From: JAKEGN01 sp964465665
Lineage (GTDB): Bacteria; Pseudomonadota; Gammaproteobacteria; Steroidobacterales; Woeseiaceae
DNA: 7,729 nt
Assembly: GCA_964465665.1 (NCBI GenBank)
Contig: CAYXKM010000010.1
Location: 1 to 7,729 of the forward strand
Direction: 5' to 3'
This document shows positions 1 to 6,997 of the stretch, in pieces. A model generated the notes under the pieces. The model was not told the origin of the DNA and did no database searches. It worked only from the letters and a program-made list of their open reading frames with translations. Positions within the stretch are counted from its first letter, which is position 1, and every line of letters starts with the position of its first letter. The translations under genes and the position numbers were made by a program.

Positions 1-314
1 GGCTTGGAAACGAAATCGAATGCGCCGAGTTTCAATGCCTGGACCGCAGTTTCGATATTGCCGTGGGCGGTGATCACGGCAACCGGCACGCCCGGGGCAT
101 TCAACTGCATCCATTCGACCAGCTCGAGGCCGTCGCCGTCCGGAAGGCGCATGTCTGTGAGGCAAATATCGTAACGAGTGGCCGCCAGTCTGCTCTTGGC
201 TCCCTTGACGTCACCGGCGACGTCCGTGGCGATGCCCATCCTCCCGAGAGTCATGGACAGAAGTTCGCGGATATCCGGTTCGTCGTCGATGACGAGTGCG
301 TGCGGCTTGCTCAT
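1..314 (-). CDS. pilR: Type IV pilus sigma-54-dependent response regulator PilR, receiver domain only (partial)
   Basis: This is the first 104 codons of a response regulator; the rest lies beyond the left edge. The protein starts MSKPHALVIDDEPDIRELL and has the full receiver signature: acidic pair D10-D11, phospho-acceptor D54 in LTDMRLPDGDG, conserved T82 in ITAHGN and K104 at the very end. The ATG at 314 overlaps the pilS stop in an ATGA, so the two are translationally coupled. Receivers of this type (TDMRLPDGDGLELV, ITAHGNIETAV) belong to NtrC-family activators, which carry an AAA+ domain and a Fis-type DNA-binding domain downstream; those are not in the window. In Pseudomonas, PilR phosphorylated by PilS activates the sigma-54 promoter of pilA. 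The PilR name rests on this receiver plus the PilS-like partner; another NtrC-family regulator is possible. The gene has no promoter of its own visible and probably uses the one ahead of pilS. Confidence 0.85.
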   Translation of the reverse strand, partial: MSKPHALVIDDEPDIRELLSMTLGRMGIATDVAGDVKGAKSRLAATRYDICLTDMRLPDGDGLELVEWMQLNAPGVPVAVITAHGNIETAVQALKLGAFDFVSK

Positions 315-1984
315 GAGTTGTCGACTGCTTCCCACCGGCCGGGGTCGGAAAAAATGATACGGAATATGCTGCCGCCACCCTCGCGCGGCTGATAAACAAG
401 AGTAGCGCGGTTCAGTTCACAAAGTTCGCGTGAGATGTACAGCCCGAGCCCCGTGCCACCGCTACGTGCTGTAAAAAACGGCTCGAATATCTTATCTGCA
501 GTGGCCTCGTCCACTCCGTGACCCTGGTCAAGGACTTCCAGATACGGCCGGCCGGACCGCTGCAGGTGCCCGGCCTGCAGCTCGACCAGGATGCCGCCAG
601 CTTCGCTTGCGTACTTGACAGCATTGTCACAGAGATTCCACATCACCTGGCGCAAGTGGCTCGGGTCCATGCGCACGTTTACGCCTTCCGGTATCGCAGC
701 GACCGACAGCTCGCCCTCGCGAAGTTCCAGCGTGCGCGAAAACTCGATTGCAAATTCGCGCAGCCACGGGCCGAGGCTGAACTGTTCCGGTTTGCTCGAT
801 TCGCGCCGCGACAGTTGCAGGACATTGTCGATGATGTGGCTCACGCGTTCTGCGTGAGTGCGGATGATGTCGGTCAGGCGCAGGTCATCCACTGTGAGTG
901 CACTCGACTCCGCCAGCAATTGCCCCGCGTGGCTCATGGCGCCGACGGGATTGCGAATTTCATGGGCAATACTGGCACTCAGCCTGCCGAGGGATGCGAG
1001 TTTGGATTGCTGGACACGTGCGTTCATGAGGCTCGCGTCTTCGAGGAACACCAGGACCGGACCGCTGCGGTCATTGTCCTTGCCGAGCGGCGCGAGATGC
1101 GCCTTGATCCTCATGCTGTTGTCGCTGTCGATCATTGTGAATTCGGTGTGCGATTTCTCCTCGGAATCGTTACGCCAGCGTTCCACGAACTGGGCGAGAT
1201 CCGGCGCGACTTTCGCAAAGTTCAGGCCGCGGGATTTGCCCGGACACGCGAGCAATTGTGCGGCCGAGGTGTTGATCAGCCGGACATCGTTCTTCGCATC
1301 GATGACGACGATGCTTTCGCGCAGATGTTGCACGATGTATTCATTGAGTTCCGAAAGATTGGCCAGATCCACCCCGCGTTGTCTTGCCAGGTCCTCGCTC
1401 ACCTGAATTCGGCGGGCCAACGGGCGTGCCGTCATCGAGATAGCGAAAATGATAGCGCCAAGTACGCCGGCGGCCGGGTAATTGCCGGTGTCGCTTACAC
1501 CGCCGAGTTGCGAGAAAAACTGTTCCCCGAGGATCGCCAGCGCTGCGAGCGCTGCAAAGAACGCAGGTACGCGGCCTGGAAGCAACAAGCTGCTCGCACC
1601 GACGAACACTGCAAGGAGACCGCCGAGGCCGCTGATGATGCCGCCGCTGGCATGCATCAGTACGACGATGGCCGCGATATCGACCGTTACGTGCAGCAGT
1701 ATCAGGGGTCCTGCGTTTACCCAGCGCTGGCGAATGGCGAGCGCAGAAATGGCGGCCAACACCAGGTATCCGGCCGCAGTAGCCGCAAACAATGCCGGGT
1801 AACGCTCGCCGAAGAACCGCGGGTCACCACTGGCGAAGAAAAGCACCAGCAATGTGGTTGCGACGAACAGGCGAAAAATATTCAGCGACCCGACAATCCG
1901 CCACGTGAGGTCGGCTTCGTCAACGCCTCGCGGCAGGGCTGTCTCGAGCCCCGGTATTTCGAATTTTTTCTCAGTGCGAGCCAT
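311..1984 (-). CDS. pilS: Sensor histidine kinase PilS
   Basis: This is a membrane histidine kinase of 557 residues, close to the roughly 530 of Pseudomonas PilS. About six hydrophobic segments fill residues 34-190, with short loops and no large periplasmic domain, as in PilS. A PAS-like region follows at about 210-320. The dimerisation and phosphorylation domain carries SIAHEIRNP with phospho-acceptor H341. The ATPase domain has an N box (NLCDNAVKYA, 450-459), G1 (DQGHGV, from 486), F box (FEPFFT, 500-505) and G2 (GGTGLGL, 509-515), so all catalytic motifs are present. In the family, PilS senses membrane PilA levels and phosphorylates PilR to adjust pilin expression. I chose the ATG at 1984; the preceding in-frame codon is TTG (1987), which could also serve. 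No good Shine-Dalgarno precedes either. Its stop overlaps the pilR start by 4 nt. The specific name, rather than a generic NtrB-like kinase, rests on topology and the adjacent PilR-like regulator. Confidence 0.9.
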   Translation of the reverse strand: MARTEKKFEIPGLETALPRGVDEADLTWRIVGSLNIFRLFVATTLLVLFFASGDPRFFGERYPALFAATAAGYLVLAAISALAIRQRWVNAGPLILLHVTVDIAAIVVLMHASGGIISGLGGLLAVFVGASSLLLPGRVPAFFAALAALAILGEQFFSQLGGVSDTGNYPAAGVLGAIIFAISMTARPLARRIQVSEDLARQRGVDLANLSELNEYIVQHLRESIVVIDAKNDVRLINTSAAQLLACPGKSRGLNFAKVAPDLAQFVERWRNDSEEKSHTEFTMIDSDNSMRIKAHLAPLGKDNDRSGPVLVFLEDASLMNARVQQSKLASLGRLSASIAHEIRNPVGAMSHAGQLLAESSALTVDDLRLTDIIRTHAERVSHIIDNVLQLSRRESSKPEQFSLGPWLREFAIEFSRTLELREGELSVAAIPEGVNVRMDPSHLRQVMWNLCDNAVKYASEAGGILVELQAGHLQRSGRPYLEVLDQGHGVDEATADKIFEPFFTARSGGTGLGLYISRELCELNRATLVYQPREGGGSIFRIIFSDPGRWEAVDNS

Positions 1985-2036
1985 CAAGCGTTCGTGATCT
2001 CGGATTCGTTTTTTTCCGGGTCGGTGTCAGTGGCGC

Positions 2037-2042
2037 ATTGTA
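2037..2042 (-). promoter_or_regulatory. Possible -10 element for pilS-pilR
   Basis: Read on the minus strand, these bases are TACAAT, one mismatch from the sigma-70 -10 consensus, about 53 bp ahead of the pilS ATG. No convincing -35 lies 16-18 bp upstream; the nearest TTGCAG is only 14 bp away. This is a weak call from one hexamer. Confidence 0.25.
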
Positions 2043-2173
2043 GTCCAGAACTTGCCCTGCAATCGCGCGGCCGCTCTTGACTGTAAAGCTACGCCACAAC
2101 CTCCTGATTTTGCGTCTCAAGCGGCTTTGCTACAGAATACGCCGTCCTTCATGCCGCCCGCGCGGAATTCCCG

Positions 2174-2188
2174 GTGCAGTGTATGCAC
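2174..2188. repeat. Short inverted repeat upstream of sucC
   Basis: Arms GTGCA (2174-2178) and TGCAC (2184-2188) are perfect inverted copies around a 5-base centre, GTGTA. The site lies 23 bp before the sucC start, so it would sit in or near the promoter or leader. Such a dyad could be an operator, but I cannot match it to a known regulator, and a 5+5 repeat can occur by chance. Confidence 0.3.
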
Positions 2189-2211
2189 GCTTGAGAAAGA
2201 ATCAGAATCCG

Positions 2212-3375
2212 ATGAATCTGCACGAGTACCAGTCAAAGAGACTTTTCGCCGATTACGGCATTCCGGTCCCGCAGGGTCATCCTGCATCGACGCCGAAGGA
2301 AGCGGCCGCTGCTGCCAGCAAGCTGGGCGGCGGGATGTGGGTAATCAAGGCCCAGGTACATGCCGGCGGTCGTGGCAAGGCCGGCGGCGTGAAAATCGCG
2401 AAATCCATTGACCAGGTACGCAGCCTTGCAGAAGGCATGCTTGGAAAACGGCTCGTAACTCACCAATCAGGACCTGACGGTCTGCCGGTCAACGTGGTTT
2501 ACGTCGAGTCGGGTTCCGAAATCGAACGGGAGCTGTACCTCAGCATGCTCGTCGACAGGGAGGTGAGCCGAATCGCCTTCATTGCATCCGCAGCCGGCGG
2601 CATGGACATCGAGAAAGTGGCCGAAGAGACACCGGAAAAAATTTTCACGGTGGCGATTTCACCGGATGCGGGACTGCAGCCATACCAGGCCCGGCAGTTG
2701 GCGTTCGGCCTCGGCCTCGACAAGAACCAGGGCCGCCAGTTTGCCGACCTGATCAGTCGCCTGTACCGCCTGTACCAGGAATGTGACGCGAGTCTTGTCG
2801 AGGTGAATCCGCTGATCGTGACCAGGGGCGGCGACGTGGTTGCTCTCGATGCGAAGATCAATATCGAGGAAAACGCGCTGTTTCGACAGCAGAAGCTGGT
2901 CGAACTTCGTGACCCGAGCCAGGAGGACGAGATGGAGCGCAAGGCGGCGCAGCACGACCTGAATTATGTTTCGCTCGATGGCGACATTGCCTGCATGGTC
3001 AATGGTGCCGGACTGGCGATGGCGACCATGGACCTGATCAAATTGCATGGCGGAGAGCCTGCCAATTTTCTCGATGTCGGCGGAGGCGCCACCAGCGAGA
3101 AAGTCGCCGCCGCTTTCAAGCTGATTTTGTCCAACGAAAGAGTGCGCGCAATCCTCGTGAACATTTTCGGCGGTATCGTACGTTGCGACCTCATTGCCGA
3201 GGGAATAATTGCCGCGGTCAAGGAAGTCGGCGTCAATGTGCCGGTAGTCGTACGGCTGGAAGGTACCAACGTCGACAAGGGCCGTGAGTTGCTGGCGGCC
3301 AGCGGTCTGGACATCATCCCGGCAGAAAATCTCACGGACGCTGCCAGAAAAGCGGTCGATGCATCCGGAAAATAG
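2212..3375 (+). CDS. sucC: Succinyl-CoA synthetase (ADP-forming) beta subunit
   Basis: SucC is the ATP-grasp subunit of succinyl-CoA synthetase, which converts succinyl-CoA, phosphate and ADP to succinate, CoA and ATP in the TCA cycle. The protein is 387 residues (388 in E. coli) and begins with the family's MNLHEYQSK. The nucleotide-binding segment includes K46 and AGGRGKAGGVK (51-61), with E99; the magnesium ligands N199 (VEVNP) and D213 are in their E. coli positions. The C-terminal flavodoxin-like half carries MVNGAGLAM (262-270) and IFGGIVRCDL (318-327), the region that meets the SucD phosphohistidine. P20 matches E. coli, consistent with ATP use. The frame is open further upstream, but homology and the start motif fix ATG 2212; the ribosome site is weak (GAGAAAG, 2193-2199). 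sucD follows after 21 bp, and the two form an operon. Unlike E. coli, no sdh or 2-oxoglutarate dehydrogenase genes adjoin it here. Confidence 0.98.
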   Translation: MNLHEYQSKRLFADYGIPVPQGHPASTPKEAAAAASKLGGGMWVIKAQVHAGGRGKAGGVKIAKSIDQVRSLAEGMLGKRLVTHQSGPDGLPVNVVYVESGSEIERELYLSMLVDREVSRIAFIASAAGGMDIEKVAEETPEKIFTVAISPDAGLQPYQARQLAFGLGLDKNQGRQFADLISRLYRLYQECDASLVEVNPLIVTRGGDVVALDAKINIEENALFRQQKLVELRDPSQEDEMERKAAQHDLNYVSLDGDIACMVNGAGLAMATMDLIKLHGGEPANFLDVGGGATSEKVAAAFKLILSNERVRAILVNIFGGIVRCDLIAEGIIAAVKEVGVNVPVVVRLEGTNVDKGRELLAASGLDIIPAENLTDAARKAVDASGK

Positions 3376-3396
3376 CAATCAGGGGTTCATCGCTCA

Positions 3397-4269
3397 ATGA
3401 GCATACTCGTCAACAAGAACAGCAGGGTCGTTTGTCAGGGCATTACCGGCAACCAGGGGTCCTTTCACAGCAAGCAGTGCATCGAGTACGGAACGCAGGT
3501 GGTCGCCGGCGTTACACCCGGTCGCGGCGGCGAGGAACACCTCGGCGTGCCCGTATTCAACACGATGCGCGATGCGGTTCGCGACTCCAGCGCGGACGTG
3601 AGCATGATTTACGTGCCGGCGCCGTTCGCCGCGGACGCCATACTCGAAGCTGCTGACTCAGGTGTTGCACTGATCGTCTGCATAACGGAAGGCATCCCGG
3701 TGCTGGACATGGTCAAGGTCAAGTCGGCGCTGCGCGGCTACAGTTGTCGCCTGATAGGCCCGAATTGTCCCGGCATCATCACGCCGGGTGAGTGCAAGAT
3801 CGGGATCATGCCCGGATTCATCCACCAGCGAGGCAAAATCGGCATCGTGTCGCGGTCGGGAACGCTGACCTACGAGGCGGTGTACCAGACTACGCAAAAC
3901 GGCCTGGGTCAAAGTACTTGCGTCGGCATAGGCGGAGATCCGGTGCGAGGCATGAACTTCATCGATTGCCTGGCACTTTTCGAGGCCGACCCGGACACTG
4001 CGGGCATAGTCATGGTCGGCGAGATCGGCGGAACGGACGAGGAAGCGGCAGCCGAATTCATGCAATCCGACGTGACCAAGCCGGTAGTCGCCTACATTGC
4101 CGGGGTTACCGCGCCGCCAGGCAAGCGCATGGGACACGCCGGTGCCATCATTGCCGGCGGCAAGGGCACGGCGGCCGACAAGTTCCGTGCTCTCGAGGCC
4201 GCCGGGGCAGCCATAGTTCGATCGCCCGCGGAACTGGGCAGCAGGATGCTGGAGCTGCTCGGCGCCTGA
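3397..4269 (+). CDS. sucD: Succinyl-CoA synthetase (ADP-forming) alpha subunit
   Basis: SucD binds CoA and carries the phosphohistidine intermediate of succinyl-CoA synthetase, pairing with the SucC encoded just upstream. It is 290 residues (289 in E. coli) and collinear with that protein. The N-terminal Rossmann domain has GITGNQG (15-21) for CoA. The substrate loop VSRSGTLTYEA contains Y159, E208 lies in VGEIGG, and the catalytic H247 lies in GKRMGHAGAIIAGGKGTA. One CoA-contact residue differs: position 43 is Arg in PGRGG where E. coli has Lys in PGKGG, a conservative change. The ATG at 3397 has AGGGG (3381-3385) 11 bases ahead and starts with the family's MSILVNKN. The protein ends LLGA and is followed after 45 bp by nadE on the same strand without an evident terminator. 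Confidence 0.98.
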   Translation: MSILVNKNSRVVCQGITGNQGSFHSKQCIEYGTQVVAGVTPGRGGEEHLGVPVFNTMRDAVRDSSADVSMIYVPAPFAADAILEAADSGVALIVCITEGIPVLDMVKVKSALRGYSCRLIGPNCPGIITPGECKIGIMPGFIHQRGKIGIVSRSGTLTYEAVYQTTQNGLGQSTCVGIGGDPVRGMNFIDCLALFEADPDTAGIVMVGEIGGTDEEAAAEFMQSDVTKPVVAYIAGVTAPPGKRMGHAGAIIAGGKGTAADKFRALEAAGAAIVRSPAELGSRMLELLGA

Positions 4270-4314
4270 AACCGGGCCGACCATAGACGCCTATAGCCAG
4301 AGTACGCCTTCGCC

Positions 4315-5946
4315 TTGACCGACAATATCATCGTTGCCCTTGCACAGCTTGATCTGGTCGTCGGCGATGTCGCCGGCAACACGGCACGAATTCTCGAATA
4401 CTCGAATCGCGCTCGCGACGAAATGCAAGCGGACCTGGTTGTATTCCCGGAGTTGAGTGTCTGCGGTTACCCGCCCGAAGACCTGCTTTTCCACTCCGGA
4501 CTGCGCCGACGAGTCGCGAAGGCCATGGACACGATACGCGATTCCGTGCGCGACATTGCCGTGCTGTTCGGTTACCCGGAGTTTCAGGGCGACGAAATCT
4601 TTAATTCCTGCGGCGTGTACCTCGACGGCAAAGTACTCGCAACCTATCGAAAGCAATTGCTGCCGAACTACCGGGTTTTTGACGAGCAACGCTATTTCAA
4701 GGCAGGAAAGGACGCTGCAGTATTTCGCCTGAAGGGCATCCGCATCGGTCTCAACATTTGCGAGGACGTGTGGAAGAAAGGGCCGGTTGCAGCGAGCCGG
4801 GCCGCCGGTGCCGAAGTCATTGTCGCTATCAACGGATCGCCCTACGAACTCGGAAGTCAGCAATACCGTGAAGACGTTGTCAGAAGCAGGGTGCAGGAGG
4901 TCGGCGTTCCCGCGGTCTATCTGAACATGGTCGGCGGCCAGGACGAACTGGTATTCGACGGGGGTTCATTTGCTATGGCATCGGATGGATCCATAAAGTT
5001 TCGGGCGCCGCCGTTCAGCGAGGGATTGCACCGCGTCGTGCTGCAAGTCAATGCGTCCGGGATTGTTCCGCAGGCGAGTGACGTGACGCCAATCCAGTCG
5101 ACCGAACAGAGCGTCTACGAAGCTCTGGTCTGCGGCACCCGCGACTACGTCAACAAACACAGGTTTCCCGGGGTCGTCCTCGGCCTGTCCGGTGGCATCG
5201 ATTCGGCGCTCATATTGGCGATCGCCTGTGATGCACTGGGGTCGAAGCGGGTACACGCCGTCATGATGCCGTTTCGCTACACCTCGACGATGAGCCAGGA
5301 AGATGCCGCAATGCAGGCGAAAATGCTCGGGGTACGGTTTGACGTCATCCCGATCGAACCCATCTACGAATCCGTCGTGAAGCAACTCCGCCCCGTGTTC
5401 GAGGGTCGTCCCCCGGATGTAACCGAGGAAAACATACAGGCGCGAAGTCGCGGCCTGCTGTTGATGGCCATCTCGAACAAGACCGGCAGCATGCTGCTTA
5501 CGACCGGCAACAAGAGCGAGATGGCGGTTGGATATGCAACGTTGTATGGCGATATGGCCGGCGGGTTCGCGCCGATCAAGGATTGCAGCAAGACGCTGGT
5601 GTACCGGCTCGCGCGTCATCGGAATTCTCTGGGCCCGGTAATTCCCGATCGGGTGCTAAACCGGCCGCCGTCCGCTGAGCTCCGGCCTAACCAGAAAGAC
5701 AGCGACTCACTGCCGGATTACGCGGTACTCGATCCGATACTCGAGGCATTCATCGAGGAGGACCTGTCAGTAAACGAGATTGCGCAACGCGGATTTGAAC
5801 GTGAAGTCGTCATCCGCGTTCTTCAGATGGTACAGACCAACGAATACAAGCGACGCCAGTCGCCACCCGGGATCAGGATCAGCAGCAGGGCTTTCGGGCG
5901 TGACTGGCGATATCCGATCACGTCGCGTTACGCCTTCCCGGAATAG
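4315..5946 (+). CDS. nadE: Glutamine-dependent NAD+ synthetase
   Basis: This enzyme makes NAD+ from deamido-NAD+ and ATP, using ammonia released from glutamine, the last step of NAD biosynthesis in the cytoplasm. The 543 residues hold two domains. Residues 4 to about 250 form a nitrilase-type amidase with a complete triad: E46 (VVFPELSVCGYPPEDL), K113 (TYRKQLLPNY) and C149 (GLNICEDVW). Residues from about 265 to the end form the synthetase, with the ATP pyrophosphatase loop LSGGIDSAL (SGGIDS at 292-297), MMPFRYTS, LLTTGNKSEMAVGY and NRPPSAELRPNQKDSDSLP. Thus it can use glutamine, unlike the short ammonia-only NadE. The start is taken as TTG 4315: an in-frame stop lies at 4294-4296, no ATG or GTG is available before the domain begins, and the amidase strand IIVALAQ starts at residue 5. 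The ribosome site is poor. Closeness to sucD suggests co-transcription with sucCD. It converges on bamD. Confidence 0.95.
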   Translation: MTDNIIVALAQLDLVVGDVAGNTARILEYSNRARDEMQADLVVFPELSVCGYPPEDLLFHSGLRRRVAKAMDTIRDSVRDIAVLFGYPEFQGDEIFNSCGVYLDGKVLATYRKQLLPNYRVFDEQRYFKAGKDAAVFRLKGIRIGLNICEDVWKKGPVAASRAAGAEVIVAINGSPYELGSQQYREDVVRSRVQEVGVPAVYLNMVGGQDELVFDGGSFAMASDGSIKFRAPPFSEGLHRVVLQVNASGIVPQASDVTPIQSTEQSVYEALVCGTRDYVNKHRFPGVVLGLSGGIDSALILAIACDALGSKRVHAVMMPFRYTSTMSQEDAAMQAKMLGVRFDVIPIEPIYESVVKQLRPVFEGRPPDVTEENIQARSRGLLLMAISNKTGSMLLTTGNKSEMAVGYATLYGDMAGGFAPIKDCSKTLVYRLARHRNSLGPVIPDRVLNRPPSAELRPNQKDSDSLPDYAVLDPILEAFIEEDLSVNEIAQRGFEREVVIRVLQMVQTNEYKRRQSPPGIRISSRAFGRDWRYPITSRYAFPE

Positions 5947-5984
5947 ACGATTTCCATGGTGAGCACCTGCCCGAGGACGCGACC

Positions 5985-6060
5985 GGCGGCGGCGTGCGGT
6001 GTGCCCTTTGTGCGAGTTTCGGTTTTCCGAGTGAAAAGGGCACGCCGCTGCGGCGCCGCC
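5985..6060. terminator. Long imperfect hairpin between convergent nadE and bamD, probable bidirectional terminator
   Basis: A 14-bp stem pairs 5996-6009 with 6035-6048, with a single G-T wobble (core GTGCCCTTT/AAAGGGCAC). An outer 6-bp GGCGGC/GCCGCC stem (5985-5990 with 6055-6060) extends it across an internal loop. Inside the apex, TCGG-TTTT-CCGA (6019-6030) can form a further small hairpin. The position, midway between the stops of two convergent genes, suits a terminator for both. Neither side has a long T tract directly after the stem; only TTTT at 6066-6069 follows on the plus strand. It may therefore act as a transcript-end stabiliser rather than a classic intrinsic terminator. Confidence 0.5.
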
Positions 6061-6078
6061 ACTACTTTTAAAGGCAAA

Positions 6079-6873
6079 CTAGGATCGTTCGTCCGGAAAA
6101 TTCTGCTCAAGCACCTTGCGTGCGTCCGCGGCCAGTTCGGTCATGCCGAGCGCGTCGTAAGCCGAAATGAGCAAGCGAAGTGATTCGGCCCCACTGTCGG
6201 CCCCGTGATATTCCTCGAGTGCGGTCTTGGCACGATTGGCCGCCGCCACATAGGCACCGCGCTTGATGTAGAAGCCTGCGACACTGTTTTCGTACGCGGC
6301 GAGCCGGTTCTTCAGGTAAATCATCCGCTGCCGGGAGTCTTCGGCATAGGGGCTCGCAGGATAGCGCTCGACCAGGCGCCGGAAAGTCGAAAATGCCAGT
6401 TCCGCATCGACTGGCGGGCGATTGTCGGTACTGCGGCGAAAAAGCCTCTCCAGGGCGCCTGTGTCCTGGTCGAAGTAAGCCAGTCCTTTGACATACAACG
6501 CATAGTCAACACGCGGATGAGTCGGGTTTTCACGGACGAAAGTGTCGGCCGCTTCAATGGCCTGCTCCTTCTTGCCTGATTTGTAGTAGGCATAGGCCAG
6601 CTCGAGCTGGATCTGAGTCGAAAACTCGCTGAACGGAAAGCGTGCCTGCAGGGCTTCATAAATCTCGATTGCGCGTCGGTAATTGCCGCTCTCCAGTGAC
6701 AGCTGGGCTTTCTGATACGCATCCGTAATGCTGCGGACAAACTCGTCCTCTTCCTCGTTGCCGGCGCAGGCGCCGAGAAACAGCACCAGCGCCGCCACTG
6801 ACAGCCAGTTGCGAAACGCTATGCCGATGCGGCAAACCGGTACTTCAGCGTAATGTTGTAAGGGCTTGGTCAT
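6079..6873 (-). CDS. bamD: Outer membrane protein assembly factor BamD (lipoprotein)
   Basis: BamD (ComL/YfiO) is the essential lipoprotein partner of BamA in the complex that folds beta-barrel proteins into the outer membrane. The product has 264 residues (E. coli 245). A lipoprotein signal peptide ends in LGAC with the lipidated cysteine at C36; the next residues, Ala-Gly, contain no inner-membrane retention Asp at +2. The mature part has tetratricopeptide-like helical repeats: YQKAQLSLESGNYRRAIEIY (53-72), RFPFSEFSTQIQLELAYAYY (78-97), NPTHPRVDYALYVKGLAYF (116-134) and the C-terminal YENSVAGFYIKRGAYVAAANR (about 194-214), all typical of BamD. I chose ATG 6873, which has GGA 5 bases ahead; ATG 6879 is also in frame. 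The frame stays open to 7029 but would then run across the rluD start, so that extension is rejected. The signal peptide's leading region is unusually long (about 22 residues). The gene is divergent from rluD, as in E. coli and Pseudomonas. Confidence 0.95.
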   Translation of the reverse strand: MTKPLQHYAEVPVCRIGIAFRNWLSVAALVLFLGACAGNEEEDEFVRSITDAYQKAQLSLESGNYRRAIEIYEALQARFPFSEFSTQIQLELAYAYYKSGKKEQAIEAADTFVRENPTHPRVDYALYVKGLAYFDQDTGALERLFRRSTDNRPPVDAELAFSTFRRLVERYPASPYAEDSRQRMIYLKNRLAAYENSVAGFYIKRGAYVAAANRAKTALEEYHGADSGAESLRLLISAYDALGMTELAADARKVLEQNFPDERS

Positions 6874-6898
6874 GAACATCCAGGTTTGAATTTCTGCA

Positions 6899-6921
6899 GC
6901 TCGACTGGGGCGGAATCGAGC
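6899..6921 (-). repeat. Hairpin in the presumed bamD leader
   Basis: Perfect 6-base inverted arms (GCTCGA 6899-6904, TCGAGC 6916-6921) enclose an 11-base loop. If bamD is transcribed from the nearby -10-like site, the hairpin falls in its untranslated leader, 25 bases before the start codon. A role in RNA stability or translation is conceivable but unproven. Confidence 0.25.
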
Positions 6922-6931
6922 CAGGCACATA

Positions 6932-6937
6932 AGTATA
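6932..6937 (-). promoter_or_regulatory. Possible -10 element for bamD
   Basis: On the minus strand these bases read TATACT, one mismatch from the -10 consensus, about 58 bp before the bamD ATG and inside the 124-bp bamD-rluD divergent region. No recognisable -35 stands 16-18 bp upstream. No convincing promoter for rluD was found in the opposite direction. Confidence 0.3.
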
Positions 6938-6997
6938 CCGTAAACTGCAATGCTGCCGCCCGGAGCGGCCCCCGGCCATTCAAGCTCAACGTCCCGC

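Larger units (their letters stand above)
1985..2211. other. Divergent pilS-sucC intergenic region
   Basis: This 227-bp stretch must hold the promoters of both the leftward pilS-pilR operon and the rightward sucC-sucD unit. Visible elements are a TACAAT hexamer facing pilS (2037-2042), an inverted repeat ahead of sucC (2174-2188), and an AGGAGG on the minus strand (2100-2105) that has no start codon at a usable distance. No clear sigma-70 promoter for sucC was found: TTGACT at 2077-2082 has no matching -10 at normal spacing. Confidence 0.6.

Noticed and set aside
518..2080. A 520-codon open frame on the plus strand antisense to pilS
   Set aside because: It lies opposite a kinase with every catalytic motif intact. 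Its translation is rich in Cys, His, Arg and Gln with no recognisable domain, as expected of a shadow frame in G+C-rich DNA.
2077..2082. TTGACT as a -35 element for sucC
   Set aside because: No acceptable -10 hexamer stands at 16-18 bp spacing; the region there reads CCTCCT.
2100..2105. AGGAGG on the minus strand as a ribosome-binding site
   Set aside because: No ATG, GTG or TTG lies 5-9 bases downstream; the GTG that follows too closely opens a frame that stops after two codons.
2077..2211. Earlier sucC start giving a 432-residue protein
   Set aside because: SucC proteins begin MNLHEYQ at ATG 2212; the extra 45 residues have no family similarity and cover the promoter region.
2659..3378. 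A 239-codon minus-strand frame antisense to sucC, with similar long frames opposite sucD (3658-4284) and nadE (4966-5619)
   Set aside because: All lie opposite clearly conserved enzymes, show no recognisable domains and have shadow-like composition.
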